Source of the DNA: Rhizobiales bacterium Ga0077524
Lineage (GTDB): Bacteria > Pseudomonadota > Alphaproteobacteria > Rhizobiales > Hyphomicrobiaceae
Direction of reading: 5' to 3'
NCBI GenBank assembly: GCA_001464755.1
Contig: LNDR01000415.1
Span: 1-64,000 of the forward strand
Length of the DNA: 64,000 bases
In this document: positions 45,105 to 53,543 of the stretch, piece after piece
Position numbering within the stretch: the first letter of the stretch is position 1
Layout: every line of letters begins with the position of its first letter
The notes under the pieces: model-generated
The model's input: the letters and a program-made list of their open reading frames with translations, nothing else
Database searches by the model: none
What the model was told of the DNA's origin: nothing
Made by a program: the position numbers and the translations under genes

Positions 45105-45917
45105 CTATTTCTCCGCGAGAAATCCGAGCACGATCTCTGAGAAGTAGACGGGCGCCTGCTCGAACATGCTGTGCGCCGCGTTTGGGATCATGGCGCTACG
45201 CGCGTCGGGAATCGCGCCCGTCAGTGCCTTTAGGACCACCGGCAGCATGCCGCGTGTCAGCGCCCCCCCGATCAGTAGCGTGGGGTTGCGGATGCTCTCC
45301 GCCTGGGCCCTCGTGAACGGCTTGCGATCCTCGTGGATCTGCCCGATCAGCGTGTGCGCATTGTCGCGCCGCATCTGCATGGATGCAGCCGGCCGTTTTG
45401 CCCAGGCGCCCGCGCCATAAATCCGATCGACGAAATGCTCGAGCCCTTTGTCCACGTCGCCATCGGCGATGATCTTCGCCGCCTCCACGATACTCTCCAC
45501 ACGTTCCGCCGACGGTGCCTCACCCGGCGGCATCAGCGAGGCATCGAGTTCCCCGCCCGGTTCGGCCAGGATCAGCTTCCGCACCAGGTCCGGCCGCTGC
45601 TGCGCCACACGAAACGCGATATGCCCCCCGCGCGAATGCCCCATCAGGTGGACAGGGCCGAGACGCAAGCCTTCAAGGAAGGCGATGCAGTCGGCCGTAT
45701 GCTCGCCGATGGTGAAGCCAGCACCTTTTCCGTCCCAATGCTCGGGAAAGAAGCGCCGCAAGCTCGGCACGATCAGACGATAGTCCCGTGACAGCGGCCC
45801 CATTACCGGCGACCACGACCGGAAATCCCCGAGCGAGCCGTGAATGGCGACGAGCGGCGGACCCTTGCCCAGTTCGACGTAGACCATCTCGTGGTCGTCG
45901 ATCTTGATCGATTTCAT
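45105..45917 (-). CDS. Alpha/beta hydrolase
   Basis: 270-residue serine hydrolase. Oxyanion HGSLGD, nucleophile elbow GHSRGG (Ser near residue 94), and catalytic His in PNAAHSMFEQAP near the C-terminus; the acid is probably in the strand before IGGALTRG. A short cap region lies between residues about 130 and 200. The substrate cannot be inferred; general esterase or C-C hydrolase. Stands alone between the ATP-grasp cluster and the vapBC pair on the same strand, 58 bases after vapC. Confidence 0.82.
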   Translation of the reverse strand: MKSIKIDDHEMVYVELGKGPPLVAIHGSLGDFRSWSPVMGPLSRDYRLIVPSLRRFFPEHWDGKGAGFTIGEHTADCIAFLEGLRLGPVHLMGHSRGGHIAFRVAQQRPDLVRKLILAEPGGELDASLMPPGEAPSAERVESIVEAAKIIADGDVDKGLEHFVDRIYGAGAWAKRPAASMQMRRDNAHTLIGQIHEDRKPFTRAQAESIRNPTLLIGGALTRGMLPVVLKALTGAIPDARSAMIPNAAHSMFEQAPVYFSEIVLGFLAEK

Positions 45918-45975
45918 GCTTCGAACTTCTCTTCCTTCGAGCCGCTGGATCGTGGTCGAGCCCAGCCTGCGGAGA

Positions 45976-46404
45976 TCAGATTGTAACCAGGCTCTCGCCC
46001 TTGGCGTCTGTTACCGAGGTTACTGAGAGTCCACGATCGAGGGTCACGAGGCAGCCGCCGTTCTTGACCGCGAGGGCCAGCAGATAGACGTCCGTGATTT
46101 GCTTGGGGCCGAGTAGCCTTCCATAGTCGAAGCGCGTCGCATCCAGGAGAGATATGTCGTCGGGCCAGAACGCGTGGCGGGGAGGCACAGCCCAAGCCTG
46201 GAGTTGAATGCGGGCATCTGCCAGCCGAATGCTCCCCGGGTAGCTCTTCTGAGACACGATGCGCAAGTAGCCGTTCTCGGTCAACGGACAGCTGGCCCAG
46301 CCGCCATCTCGGTTGTTGCGCCACCAACTCCGCGCCCGAGAGTGAAACAGGTGCCCGGGATCGAACAACGCGAGCAGAACGTTCACATCGAGCAGTGCCC
46401 GCAT
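45976..46404 (-). CDS. vapC: VapC-family PIN-domain toxin
   Basis: 142-residue PIN endoribonuclease, the toxin of a type II pair. Acidic site: Asp6 in LLDVNVLLALF, Glu in PLTENGYLRI, Asp in QITDVYLLALAVKNGG and Asp in LVTLDRGL. The ITDVYLLALA...LVTLDRG pattern is that of the TA-system VapC subgroup. It starts three bases after the antitoxin stop, with AAAGGA as ribosome site. The target RNA (often initiator tRNA or 23S rRNA) is unknown. Confidence 0.88.
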   Translation of the reverse strand: MRALLDVNVLLALFDPGHLFHSRARSWWRNNRDGGWASCPLTENGYLRIVSQKSYPGSIRLADARIQLQAWAVPPRHAFWPDDISLLDATRFDYGRLLGPKQITDVYLLALAVKNGGCLVTLDRGLSVTSVTDAKGESLVTI

Positions 46405-46407
46405 GCG

Positions 46408-46713
46408 TCAGTCCTTTCGCGGCTGATCGGTCTCATGGTCCCAGGCCAAGGCATCTTCCTCGTCCAGCTCATCCTGGATGCGCTCGACGGTGTCCGGAGT
46501 GACGAGCACGCCTTCGCGCCCAGGTAGGGTCGGCCAATCGTCCAAATCGAACGTCACGGAGGGCTCGCGGAGACCCAGATAAACCTGCGTCGGCGCAGTG
46601 AGGCCCCGCCGTGCAAGGCCCGAGATGATTTCGCCCATGGTCTTGTCCTCCGCTTTTGCCAACTCTCGGGCGGCCTCCAGGATGTCGTCGTCGATGTCGA
46701 GCGTGGTACGCAT
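46408..46713 (-). CDS. vapB: Ribbon-helix-helix antitoxin of the vapBC pair
   Basis: 101 residues starting at ATG 46713 (MRTTLDIDDDILEAARELAKAEDKTMGEIISGLARRGL). The short beta strand followed by two helices is an RHH DNA-binding domain like VapB antitoxins. The acidic C-terminus (VERIQDELDEEDALAWDHETDQ) is the likely toxin-binding tail. The track start 37 codons earlier runs into promoter DNA. Expected to repress its own operon; AGATG-N6-CATCT 28 bases upstream is a candidate site. Confidence 0.82.
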   Translation of the reverse strand: MRTTLDIDDDILEAARELAKAEDKTMGEIISGLARRGLTAPTQVYLGLREPSVTFDLDDWPTLPGREGVLVTPDTVERIQDELDEEDALAWDHETDQPRKD

Positions 46714-46740
46714 AGAGAACAAATAGCTCATTTGATGCGC

Positions 46741-46756
46741 AGATGCTAGAACATCT
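46741..46756. promoter_or_regulatory. Possible operator of the minus-strand vapBC pair
   Basis: AGATG-CTAGAA-CATCT: 5-bp inverted arms around a 6-base centre, 28 bases ahead of the antitoxin ATG. Position suits autoregulation by an RHH antitoxin. The arms are short and chance is possible. Confidence 0.35.
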
Positions 46757-46934
46757 CGTGATTCAAGCCACCATTCGGATATGTTCGCGCGCCTCGGCCC
46801 AAGCCGACTTCCGCCGGCCGCCAAGCCGATGCCTGGATGAGCATGATTGCTTCCGCCGCCTCAATTCCGACGCGTTTGCGCGTCGGGCTGCAAGCGCAGG
46901 CGCCTGAAAAGTGTCGCAACAAATGAGGATGGCG

Positions 46935-47672
46935 ATGCCGGGCCCAAGTCGAACAGTGAGCCGGGATTTTCAAGCGTTGATGAGTGACATGAACGATTAC
47001 GCCACCACAGCCGCTGGCGATTTAGACCAATCTGGCCGTCGCAAAGTGCCTGTCGAGCGTGGCTCACGCCTGTCCGACGTCGGCGCTGGCCTGGCCACGC
47101 TCGTCTCCATCGTGGCGCTCGCGTTTTCCGGCTACAGCTTCTACGAGACCGTCTTGAAGCAGGCCGAGCTGAGGGTCTACCCGCCTCCGCTCATCTATAT
47201 GTATCGCCAGGATTTTCGCGACGTCTTCGCCATTCCCCTGACCATCTCGAACGACGGTGCGCAACGCGGCACGGTGCTTTCCTTCGATCTGGAGGTGGCT
47301 CACCGCAAGACCGGCCAAACGCAGCGCTTCCAGAACCTTCACTTCGGGTCGTCGCCCAAGGCCGGCGACATAAAGCTCTTCACGCCGGTGACGGTGGCTG
47401 GCGGCAGCGCGGCAACGAATGTCGTGCTCTTCCACGCTCTGGAGACGGGAACTCTGATCGGCGAGACGACGGGTGGCGTCGAGTTGCCCCTGAAGCTGAC
47501 CCTCAAGCTGAACATCGATTCGAGCGGCGACTGGTTGGCGCCCAAGTCGCCGGCGCCCGTCACCTTCGACATGACCGCCAACTACATCGCCAGCCACCGC
47601 GACATGGAGTCCGGCCGCCCGACCCAGCTCCATGACGCAAGGTGGACGGCGGCGAAGGCGAAGAAGGAGTAG
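46935..47672 (+). CDS. Unknown single-pass membrane protein
   Basis: No family recognised. A polar N-terminus of about 45 residues is followed by one membrane helix (GLATLVSIVALAFSGYSFYETVL). A soluble C-domain predicted to be beta-rich follows (LRVYPPPLIYMYRQDFRDVFAIPLTISNDGAQRGTVLSFDLEVAH, then LPLKLTLKLNIDS). This resembles an immunoglobulin-like sandwich displayed on one side of the membrane. Start uncertain: ATG 46935 has GAGG at good spacing; GTG 46911 and ATG 46980 are alternatives. It lies between two vapBC pairs and has no operon partners. Confidence 0.65.
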   Translation: MPGPSRTVSRDFQALMSDMNDYATTAAGDLDQSGRRKVPVERGSRLSDVGAGLATLVSIVALAFSGYSFYETVLKQAELRVYPPPLIYMYRQDFRDVFAIPLTISNDGAQRGTVLSFDLEVAHRKTGQTQRFQNLHFGSSPKAGDIKLFTPVTVAGGSAATNVVLFHALETGTLIGETTGGVELPLKLTLKLNIDSSGDWLAPKSPAPVTFDMTANYIASHRDMESGRPTQLHDARWTAAKAKKE

Positions 47673-47699
47673 CTCATTGAAGCGGCTTGCCCGCTATGG

Positions 47700-47718
47700 T
47701 ATCTATCAATGATAGATA
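47700..47718. promoter_or_regulatory. Perfect 19-bp palindrome: operator of the plus-strand vapBC pair
   Basis: TATCTATCA-A-TGATAGATA, arms of 9 bp, 22 bases ahead of the antitoxin ATG. AT-rich against its surroundings and probably overlapping the promoter. AbrB-fold antitoxins with their toxin partners typically bind such sites for autoregulation. Confidence 0.7.
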
Positions 47719-47740
47719 TCATGCAGCAGGGAGGCTCCGC

Positions 47741-48031
47741 ATGTCAGCGCCGACCGCCAAGATCTTCATGCACGGCCGTAGCCAAGCCGTCCGCCTGCCG
47801 AAGGAGTTCCGCCTCCCCGGCAAGGAATGCCGCGTGCGGCGCGTCGGGAAGGCGGTCATCCTCGAGCCGCTCGATGAGCCGTTCGACGTCGATTCGTGGT
47901 GGGCCAGCATCGATGCCTTGCGCGGAGGACATGAGTTCCTGCCCGAAGGTGTTCCCGAGCCCGAGCTTCCTGCGGATGAAATCGACTTGGACGCCAACGG
48001 CGAAGCGGCGGGCGGGAATGACGTGCGGTGA
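47741..48031 (+). CDS. vapB: AbrB-fold (SpoVT/AbrB) antitoxin of a vapBC pair
   Basis: 96 residues from ATG 47741 ([43 protein letters not shown]). The swapped-hairpin motif [13 protein letters not shown] is that of VapB antitoxins with AbrB-type DNA binding. GGGAGG lies six bases ahead; the track start at 47687 is inside operator DNA. The acidic tail ([17 protein letters not shown]) should neutralise the PIN toxin. Stop overlaps the toxin GTG in GTGA. A different fold from the RHH antitoxin at 46408-46713, so the two pairs are not duplicates. Confidence 0.9.
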   Translation: MSAPTAKIFMHGRSQAVRLPKEFRLPGKECRVRRVGKAVILEPLDEPFDVDSWWASIDALRGGHEFLPEGVPEPELPADEIDLDANGEAAGGNDVR

Positions 48032-48435
48032 TCTTTCTTGATACCAACGTCGTCGTCGCGCTCATCAATCGGCCCGTGCCCTCGGTGCGCCAAGCGTACA
48101 ACGCGGCACGCGCCTCGGGCACGACGCTGCACCTGTCCTCGATCGTCGTTTTCGATTTGCACTATGGCGTTGCTCGGAGCGCCGCGCGCGGCAGGAACGC
48201 ATCCGTCTTGAGTGCATTCCTCGCCGATGGCCCGGAGATCGCGACTTTCGATGCGGAGGACGCCATCCTGGCCGGACGTGTCCGCGCCACACTGGCCGCC
48301 GCTGGCACGCCCATCGGCTCCTACGATGTCCTCATCGCCGGCCAAGCCCTCCGCCACGGCGCGACGCTCGTGACCTCGAACACGCGCGAGTTCGAAAGAG
48401 TGCCGGGGCTTAAGTTGGAAGATTGGGCGTCCTGA
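48028..48435 (+). CDS. vapC: VapC-family PIN-domain toxin (FitB-like)
   Basis: 135 residues. Acidic site Asp5 in [11 protein letters not shown], Asp in [15 protein letters not shown], and Asn-Thr-Arg-Glu-Phe in [12 protein letters not shown], the FitB/VapC closing motif. The usual Glu of helix 3 (ELxYG) is Asp in [12 protein letters not shown], a conservative change. GTG start overlaps the antitoxin stop by four bases, so expression is coupled. Confidence 0.9.
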   Translation: MIFLDTNVVVALINRPVPSVRQAYNAARASGTTLHLSSIVVFDLHYGVARSAARGRNASVLSAFLADGPEIATFDAEDAILAGRVRATLAAAGTPIGSYDVLIAGQALRHGATLVTSNTREFERVPGLKLEDWAS

Positions 48436-48593
48436 ATCCTTTCGGGCAGGTCTCGGGTCGGAGCCGACGCCACACCGTCGCGACACGTCGATGGGGCGGG
48501 CGGACGGTGGCGACTGATCGATGGTGCCTCACCCGCTGAGTTCCGATGTGCCAAAAATCGTCGCAGTAAAGCCGACCAACTGCACGAGTTGCC

Positions 48594-49151
48594 TTAGACG
48601 ATGAGTTTCAAAACCATCGCCGCGAATCGGCCAATTTCGATGAGCCCGAGGATCAGCGCGATCACGATCAAACAAAGGCCGGCTGCCAGGCACGAAGCAA
48701 TTAGCCGCTCTTTAAGGCGGCTGTCTGGTGCACCGGATTTGCCAAGGTCGCTCAGCTTTACAAAGGGAACGGCCTCGATGGGCAGCTGCGTGGCATCATT
48801 GAGTTTTTCGGCCGCTCGTAATAACTCGATCGTGCCGTCAGGTGTAGTATGAGACGGGTCGCACCGTCGGGCTGCCTTTGGCATTGTTAGCCAGATCTGC
48901 GCGACACTCGCCTCGCGCCGACGATCCAGAAAGTGGCGGGCAAGTTCTCCACCCCTACCGTCCGTCGCACCGCTCAAGAGATAGTAGCGCCCGGCTTCAT
49001 CGTCATCGCGCATACCATCCAAGACGATCGCCAGTTTGCCGAATAAAGCAGGATCGTAGTTTGAGCTCGCAAGCCGACCCGTCAATATCTCCTTCGCTCG
49101 CCAAAGGCGACCGTTAGAAATCTCGGCATCGATCCGAGAATAGTCCACCAC
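48594..49151 (-). CDS. Unknown protein with C-terminal membrane helix (DUF6584-like)
   Basis: About 185 residues. The N-terminal region (YSRIDAEISNGRLWRAKEILTGRLASSNYDPALFGKLAIVLDGMRDDDEAGRYYLLSG) looks like a short tetratricopeptide-type helical domain seen in DUF6584-like proteins of scattered occurrence. The C-terminus has one strong membrane helix (LIASCLAAGLCLIVIALILGLIEIGRFAAMVL). The track start at 49319 is not credible. AGGGGA upstream points to GTG 49151 or the neighbouring GTG codons at 49157 and 49148. AT content appears a little higher than its neighbours, and it sits between a toxin pair and pccB, so transfer is possible. Confidence 0.65.
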   Translation of the reverse strand: MVDYSRIDAEISNGRLWRAKEILTGRLASSNYDPALFGKLAIVLDGMRDDDEAGRYYLLSGATDGRGGELARHFLDRRREASVAQIWLTMPKAARRCDPSHTTPDGTIELLRAAEKLNDATQLPIEAVPFVKLSDLGKSGAPDSRLKERLIASCLAAGLCLIVIALILGLIEIGRFAAMVLKLIV

Positions 49152-49275
49152 TTTCACTCCCCTAAGATCACCGAACAATAGAGATTGAAAGAAACCAAAC
49201 GTTAATATTCTAGCCACTGAGAGGGATATACTTGTAGCGAATCCCTGCTGGGGAATCGCCACCCCCCACCCCCGC

Positions 49276-49316
49276 GCGCATGGCGGCCGGCTCCCCGCAG
49301 GGGAGTCGCCATGCGC
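49276..49316. repeat. Long imperfect hairpin directly after pccB
   Basis: GCGCATGGCG...CTCCCC pairs with GGGGAG...CGCCATGCGC across GCA, with an unpaired GCCG-type bulge: 16 paired bases. It starts three bases after the pccB stop on that strand. No U-tract, so more like a REP or stability hairpin than an intrinsic terminator. GGGGAATCGCCA a little further on is a partial direct copy of its right arm. Confidence 0.5.
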
Positions 49317-49318
49317 CA

Positions 49319-50851
<1,533 letters not shown>

Positions 50852-50948
50852 GGCGAAAGCCGACCCCGGGTTGATTGACCTCAGGATCGGCTCTCTAGCA
50901 CGGGCCGGGGGAACCGCAAATCAGGTGGCGGAGGCTTGGTTGAGCAGG

Positions 50949-51269
50949 TCAGTCCCTGACCGTGACCGCCGAGCGGACGCTCCTGATCAGGGTGAAGCCT
51001 GGCGCCGCGACGAGGGCCAGGCCAACCGCGGTCGACTGGATGATCCGGGGCGGAAAGCCGTCGGCGGCACAGACGATGGCGAGATGCGCGATCCCGAACA
51101 GGCCACCACCAAGGAGCGCCAGGCCGATGCGGCGGACGAGGCCCGTGGCGGGTGCCCTGCTGGCAATGCGTGTCTCGAGCATCGGGAACAGGATTGCAAA
51201 CAGCGCGCCGAACACGAGGCTCTTGAGGGCGCAGGCCGCGATCACGGGGCCGAAGGCGATCTCCATCAT
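50949..51269 (-). CDS. Small integral membrane protein
   Basis: 106 residues from ATG 51269 (MMEIAFGPVIAACALKSLVFGALFAILFPMLETRIASRAPATGLVRRIGLALLGGGLFGIAHLAIVCAADGFPPRIIQSTAVGLALVAAPGFTLIRSV), with three hydrophobic helices and no known domain. AAGGAG lies eight bases ahead, and a plausible promoter sits 50 bases upstream, so it looks expressed on its own. Function unknown. Confidence 0.6.
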   Translation of the reverse strand: MMEIAFGPVIAACALKSLVFGALFAILFPMLETRIASRAPATGLVRRIGLALLGGGLFGIAHLAIVCAADGFPPRIIQSTAVGLALVAAPGFTLIRSVRSAVTVRD

Positions 51270-51326
51270 GGCAGGTGCTCCTTGTTTGCGGCGCCAGCCG
51301 GCGGCCTTTGGTGAACCGCGATCAAT

Positions 51327-51355
51327 TTGTATTGTGAGATCCACTTAGATGCAAT
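51327..51355 (-). promoter_or_regulatory. Putative promoter of the small membrane protein gene
   Basis: On the minus strand TTGCAT, 17 bases, TACAAA, predicting a start near 51320 and a leader of about 50 bases. The surrounding 51320-51385 stretch is AT-rich and includes ATACGTATCGTATCGATAT, with overlapping short palindromes. The rest of the 287-base gap to the rhodanese gene shows nothing clear. Confidence 0.45.
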
Positions 51356-51556
51356 ACGTATCGTATCGATATGTGATCACGTTTTCGTGAGCAATGGACA
51401 GAGCAGAGGCGGACGGTGGGCCTCAAGGAGCTTTCATCGTTCGCTCTCGGAGGTGGCGGCACGGGCTGTTTCGGGCAGTGACGCCATGGTGAATTGTCCG
51501 CTAGACTGACCACCAGCACGCCATAACAGCCAGCCACGCCAAGGAGCGCTCCGGCC

Positions 51557-51973
51557 ATGCCGCAACAGATCACCAACGGCTTCAAGAAGATGCTCGAGAA
51601 CGCCAAGGGTCAGATCGAGGAGATTGAGGCGACTGACGCCGTCAAACTGGCCGGCCGCGACGACGTGGTGCTGGTCGATCTTCGCGATCCTCGTGAGCTC
51701 GAGCGCGAGGGCAAGGTGCCCGGCGCCTTCCACTGCCCGCGCGGCATGCTCGAGTTCTGGATTGATCCGGAGAGCCCCTACCACAAGGCCCAGTTCGCCG
51801 AGGACAAGAAGTTCGTCTTCTTCTGCGCCGCCGGCTGGCGCTCGGCCCTCTCCGCCAAGACCGCCCAGGACATGGGCCTCAAGCCCGTCGCCCACATTCT
51901 CGGCGGCTTCAAGGGTTGGAAAGACGCCGGCGGCCCCGTCGAAGCCTACGAGATAAAGCACCCGAAGAAGTAG
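51557..51973 (+). CDS. Single-domain rhodanese-like sulfurtransferase
   Basis: 138 residues. Rhodanese fold with DDVVLVDLRDPRELEREGKVPGAFHCPRGMLEFWID and the active loop CAAGWRSALSAKTAQDMGL (Cys near residue 95), then HILGGFKGWKDAGGPVE. Single-domain rhodaneses carry sulfane sulfur to various acceptors. AAGGAG ten bases ahead of ATG 51557. Monocistronic by the look of the flanks; the TAXI gene follows after about 120 bases. Confidence 0.9.
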   Translation: MPQQITNGFKKMLENAKGQIEEIEATDAVKLAGRDDVVLVDLRDPRELEREGKVPGAFHCPRGMLEFWIDPESPYHKAQFAEDKKFVFFCAAGWRSALSAKTAQDMGLKPVAHILGGFKGWKDAGGPVEAYEIKHPKK

Positions 51974-52095
51974 GCGGGCCCATCGCCGCCGCGAACGGCC
52001 GCGCGCTCTCTCGCGTTCAAATGACGCGTTCGACCACGTTTTTGTCGCGTTCCGCTGCTTTGTCGGGGCGGACTGAGTGGCCATGGTGGAATGAT

Positions 52096-53499
52096 ATGCT
52101 GACGCAATTGCGGGCGGCCGGAGAGCGGCGCGATCCGGCTGGCCGTGGCGCAAAGCCACCAGTCGTCCGCTGGCTCATCGTATTGCTTGGGCTGGCTGTG
52201 GTCGCTTTTCAGGTCTGGTCATACGCCACGCGGCCATCGACGCTGACAATTGCCGTCGGACCGCCCGGCAGCAGCCGCGAGGCTTTCGTCGTGGCGCTCG
52301 CCAAATCTCTGGCCGAGAATGCGACGCCGCATCGAGTCAAGCTCGTGCCCGTCGGCAGCGCCGACGAGGCCGCAGCTTATCTCGACGACGACAAGGTCAA
52401 GCTCGCTGTCGTACGAAGTGATGAGGCCCGGAAGTTCGATGCCCGCTCGATCGCCATCGTAGACCGTCGCGCCGTGTTCTTAGTCGCCCGATCCAACGAA
52501 CGCGTCGCGGCAGGTGTCTCGGAGGAATATGCGGGTGACGCCGGCGAAAAGCCTGCATTGCCCGAGGTGTTGAAGCCGGATCGCTTGCTCGGCAAGCGTA
52601 TCGTCGTAGGAATCGACGATCTCGGCTCGAATCGAGCCTTAGTGGCGAGACTGCTGGCACACTCGGGTCTAGCTGAGCCGGCCATTACCCTCACGGAAAG
52701 TCCATCGGCAAGCATCGCCGGATTGCTCGCGGAGAATAAGGCCGACGTCGCCGCGCTCGTGCTCGATGTCACCGAACCGGCGGCCCGCGCGTTGATGATG
52801 GGAATTTCCAAAGCCCTCTCGGGTGCCATCGCGATCGGTGGCCCGCCGTCGCCCGAGGCGCTCGCGGCGCTTTACCGCGATATCACTGTAACGAAGATTG
52901 CGGCCGGCATTTTCGGCGGTCTTCATCTCCTCCCGAGCCACCCGGTCTCGACGGTTGCCATAACTGACGAGTTGGTCGGCGATAGCGATCTATCCGATGC
53001 TGTCGCCGCGCAATTGACGAAAGCTATCCTCGAACGCCGCGGCCGCATGCTGGCAGAGAACGTGTCGTTTGAGATCGAATCTCCTCCGCTGGATGCACTG
53101 CGCCGTTACATGCCGCACGCGGGTGTCGCGGCGCACCTGAACGAGCGCTCGACGTCATTCCTCGAGACATACTCGGACCAGATCTGGCTTGGCCTTTTTG
53201 CGCTCGGCCTGATCGGCTCTTCGCTTGCCGGCCTATGGAACCGCCTTGGCCTTTTTGGCAGGGACGAGCCTGACGCGACGGCCGCCCGCATCGAGCAGCT
53301 CGCCGACGAAATCGAGTCGGCGACGACGGTGGACGAGATCGACAATATGCGCGGCGAGTTGCGTAGGCTGGCCAATGCGCAACTCAAGATGGCGGTGAAT
53401 GCTAAAAGCCCGAGTCTTGAATCCAAGCTCCCGGCGAACTGGTTCCAGACGCTGGACGATCTCGCGCTCCGTCGAGCGCAGGAACTCTCCAAGTCGTAG
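52096..53499 (+). CDS. TAXI-family solute-binding protein anchored at both ends
   Basis: 467 residues. N-terminal membrane helix (WLIVLLGLAVVAFQVWSYA), then a TAXI/NMT1-like periplasmic binding domain (LTIAVGPPGSSREAFVVALAKSLAEN, VKLAVVRSDEARKF, RIVVGIDDLGSNRALVARLLAHSGL, ALYRDITVTKIAAGIF). A second membrane helix near residue 370 (IWLGLFALGLIGSSLAGLW) follows, and a cytoplasmic helical tail with E/R-rich coiled-coil character (AARIEQLADEIESATTVDEIDNMRGELRRLANAQL). TAXI proteins usually feed TRAP permeases; none is nearby, so a sensor role is possible. Start ATG 52096 chosen over 52021 and the track start. Confidence 0.8.
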   Translation: MLTQLRAAGERRDPAGRGAKPPVVRWLIVLLGLAVVAFQVWSYATRPSTLTIAVGPPGSSREAFVVALAKSLAENATPHRVKLVPVGSADEAAAYLDDDKVKLAVVRSDEARKFDARSIAIVDRRAVFLVARSNERVAAGVSEEYAGDAGEKPALPEVLKPDRLLGKRIVVGIDDLGSNRALVARLLAHSGLAEPAITLTESPSASIAGLLAENKADVAALVLDVTEPAARALMMGISKALSGAIAIGGPPSPEALAALYRDITVTKIAAGIFGGLHLLPSHPVSTVAITDELVGDSDLSDAVAAQLTKAILERRGRMLAENVSFEIESPPLDALRRYMPHAGVAAHLNERSTSFLETYSDQIWLGLFALGLIGSSLAGLWNRLGLFGRDEPDATAARIEQLADEIESATTVDEIDNMRGELRRLANAQLKMAVNAKSPSLESKLPANWFQTLDDLALRRAQELSKS

Positions 53500-53543
53500 T
53501 GGTGGAATGTCCCATAGCGGCCTTGTCGGGAGTGGCTCCGTTC

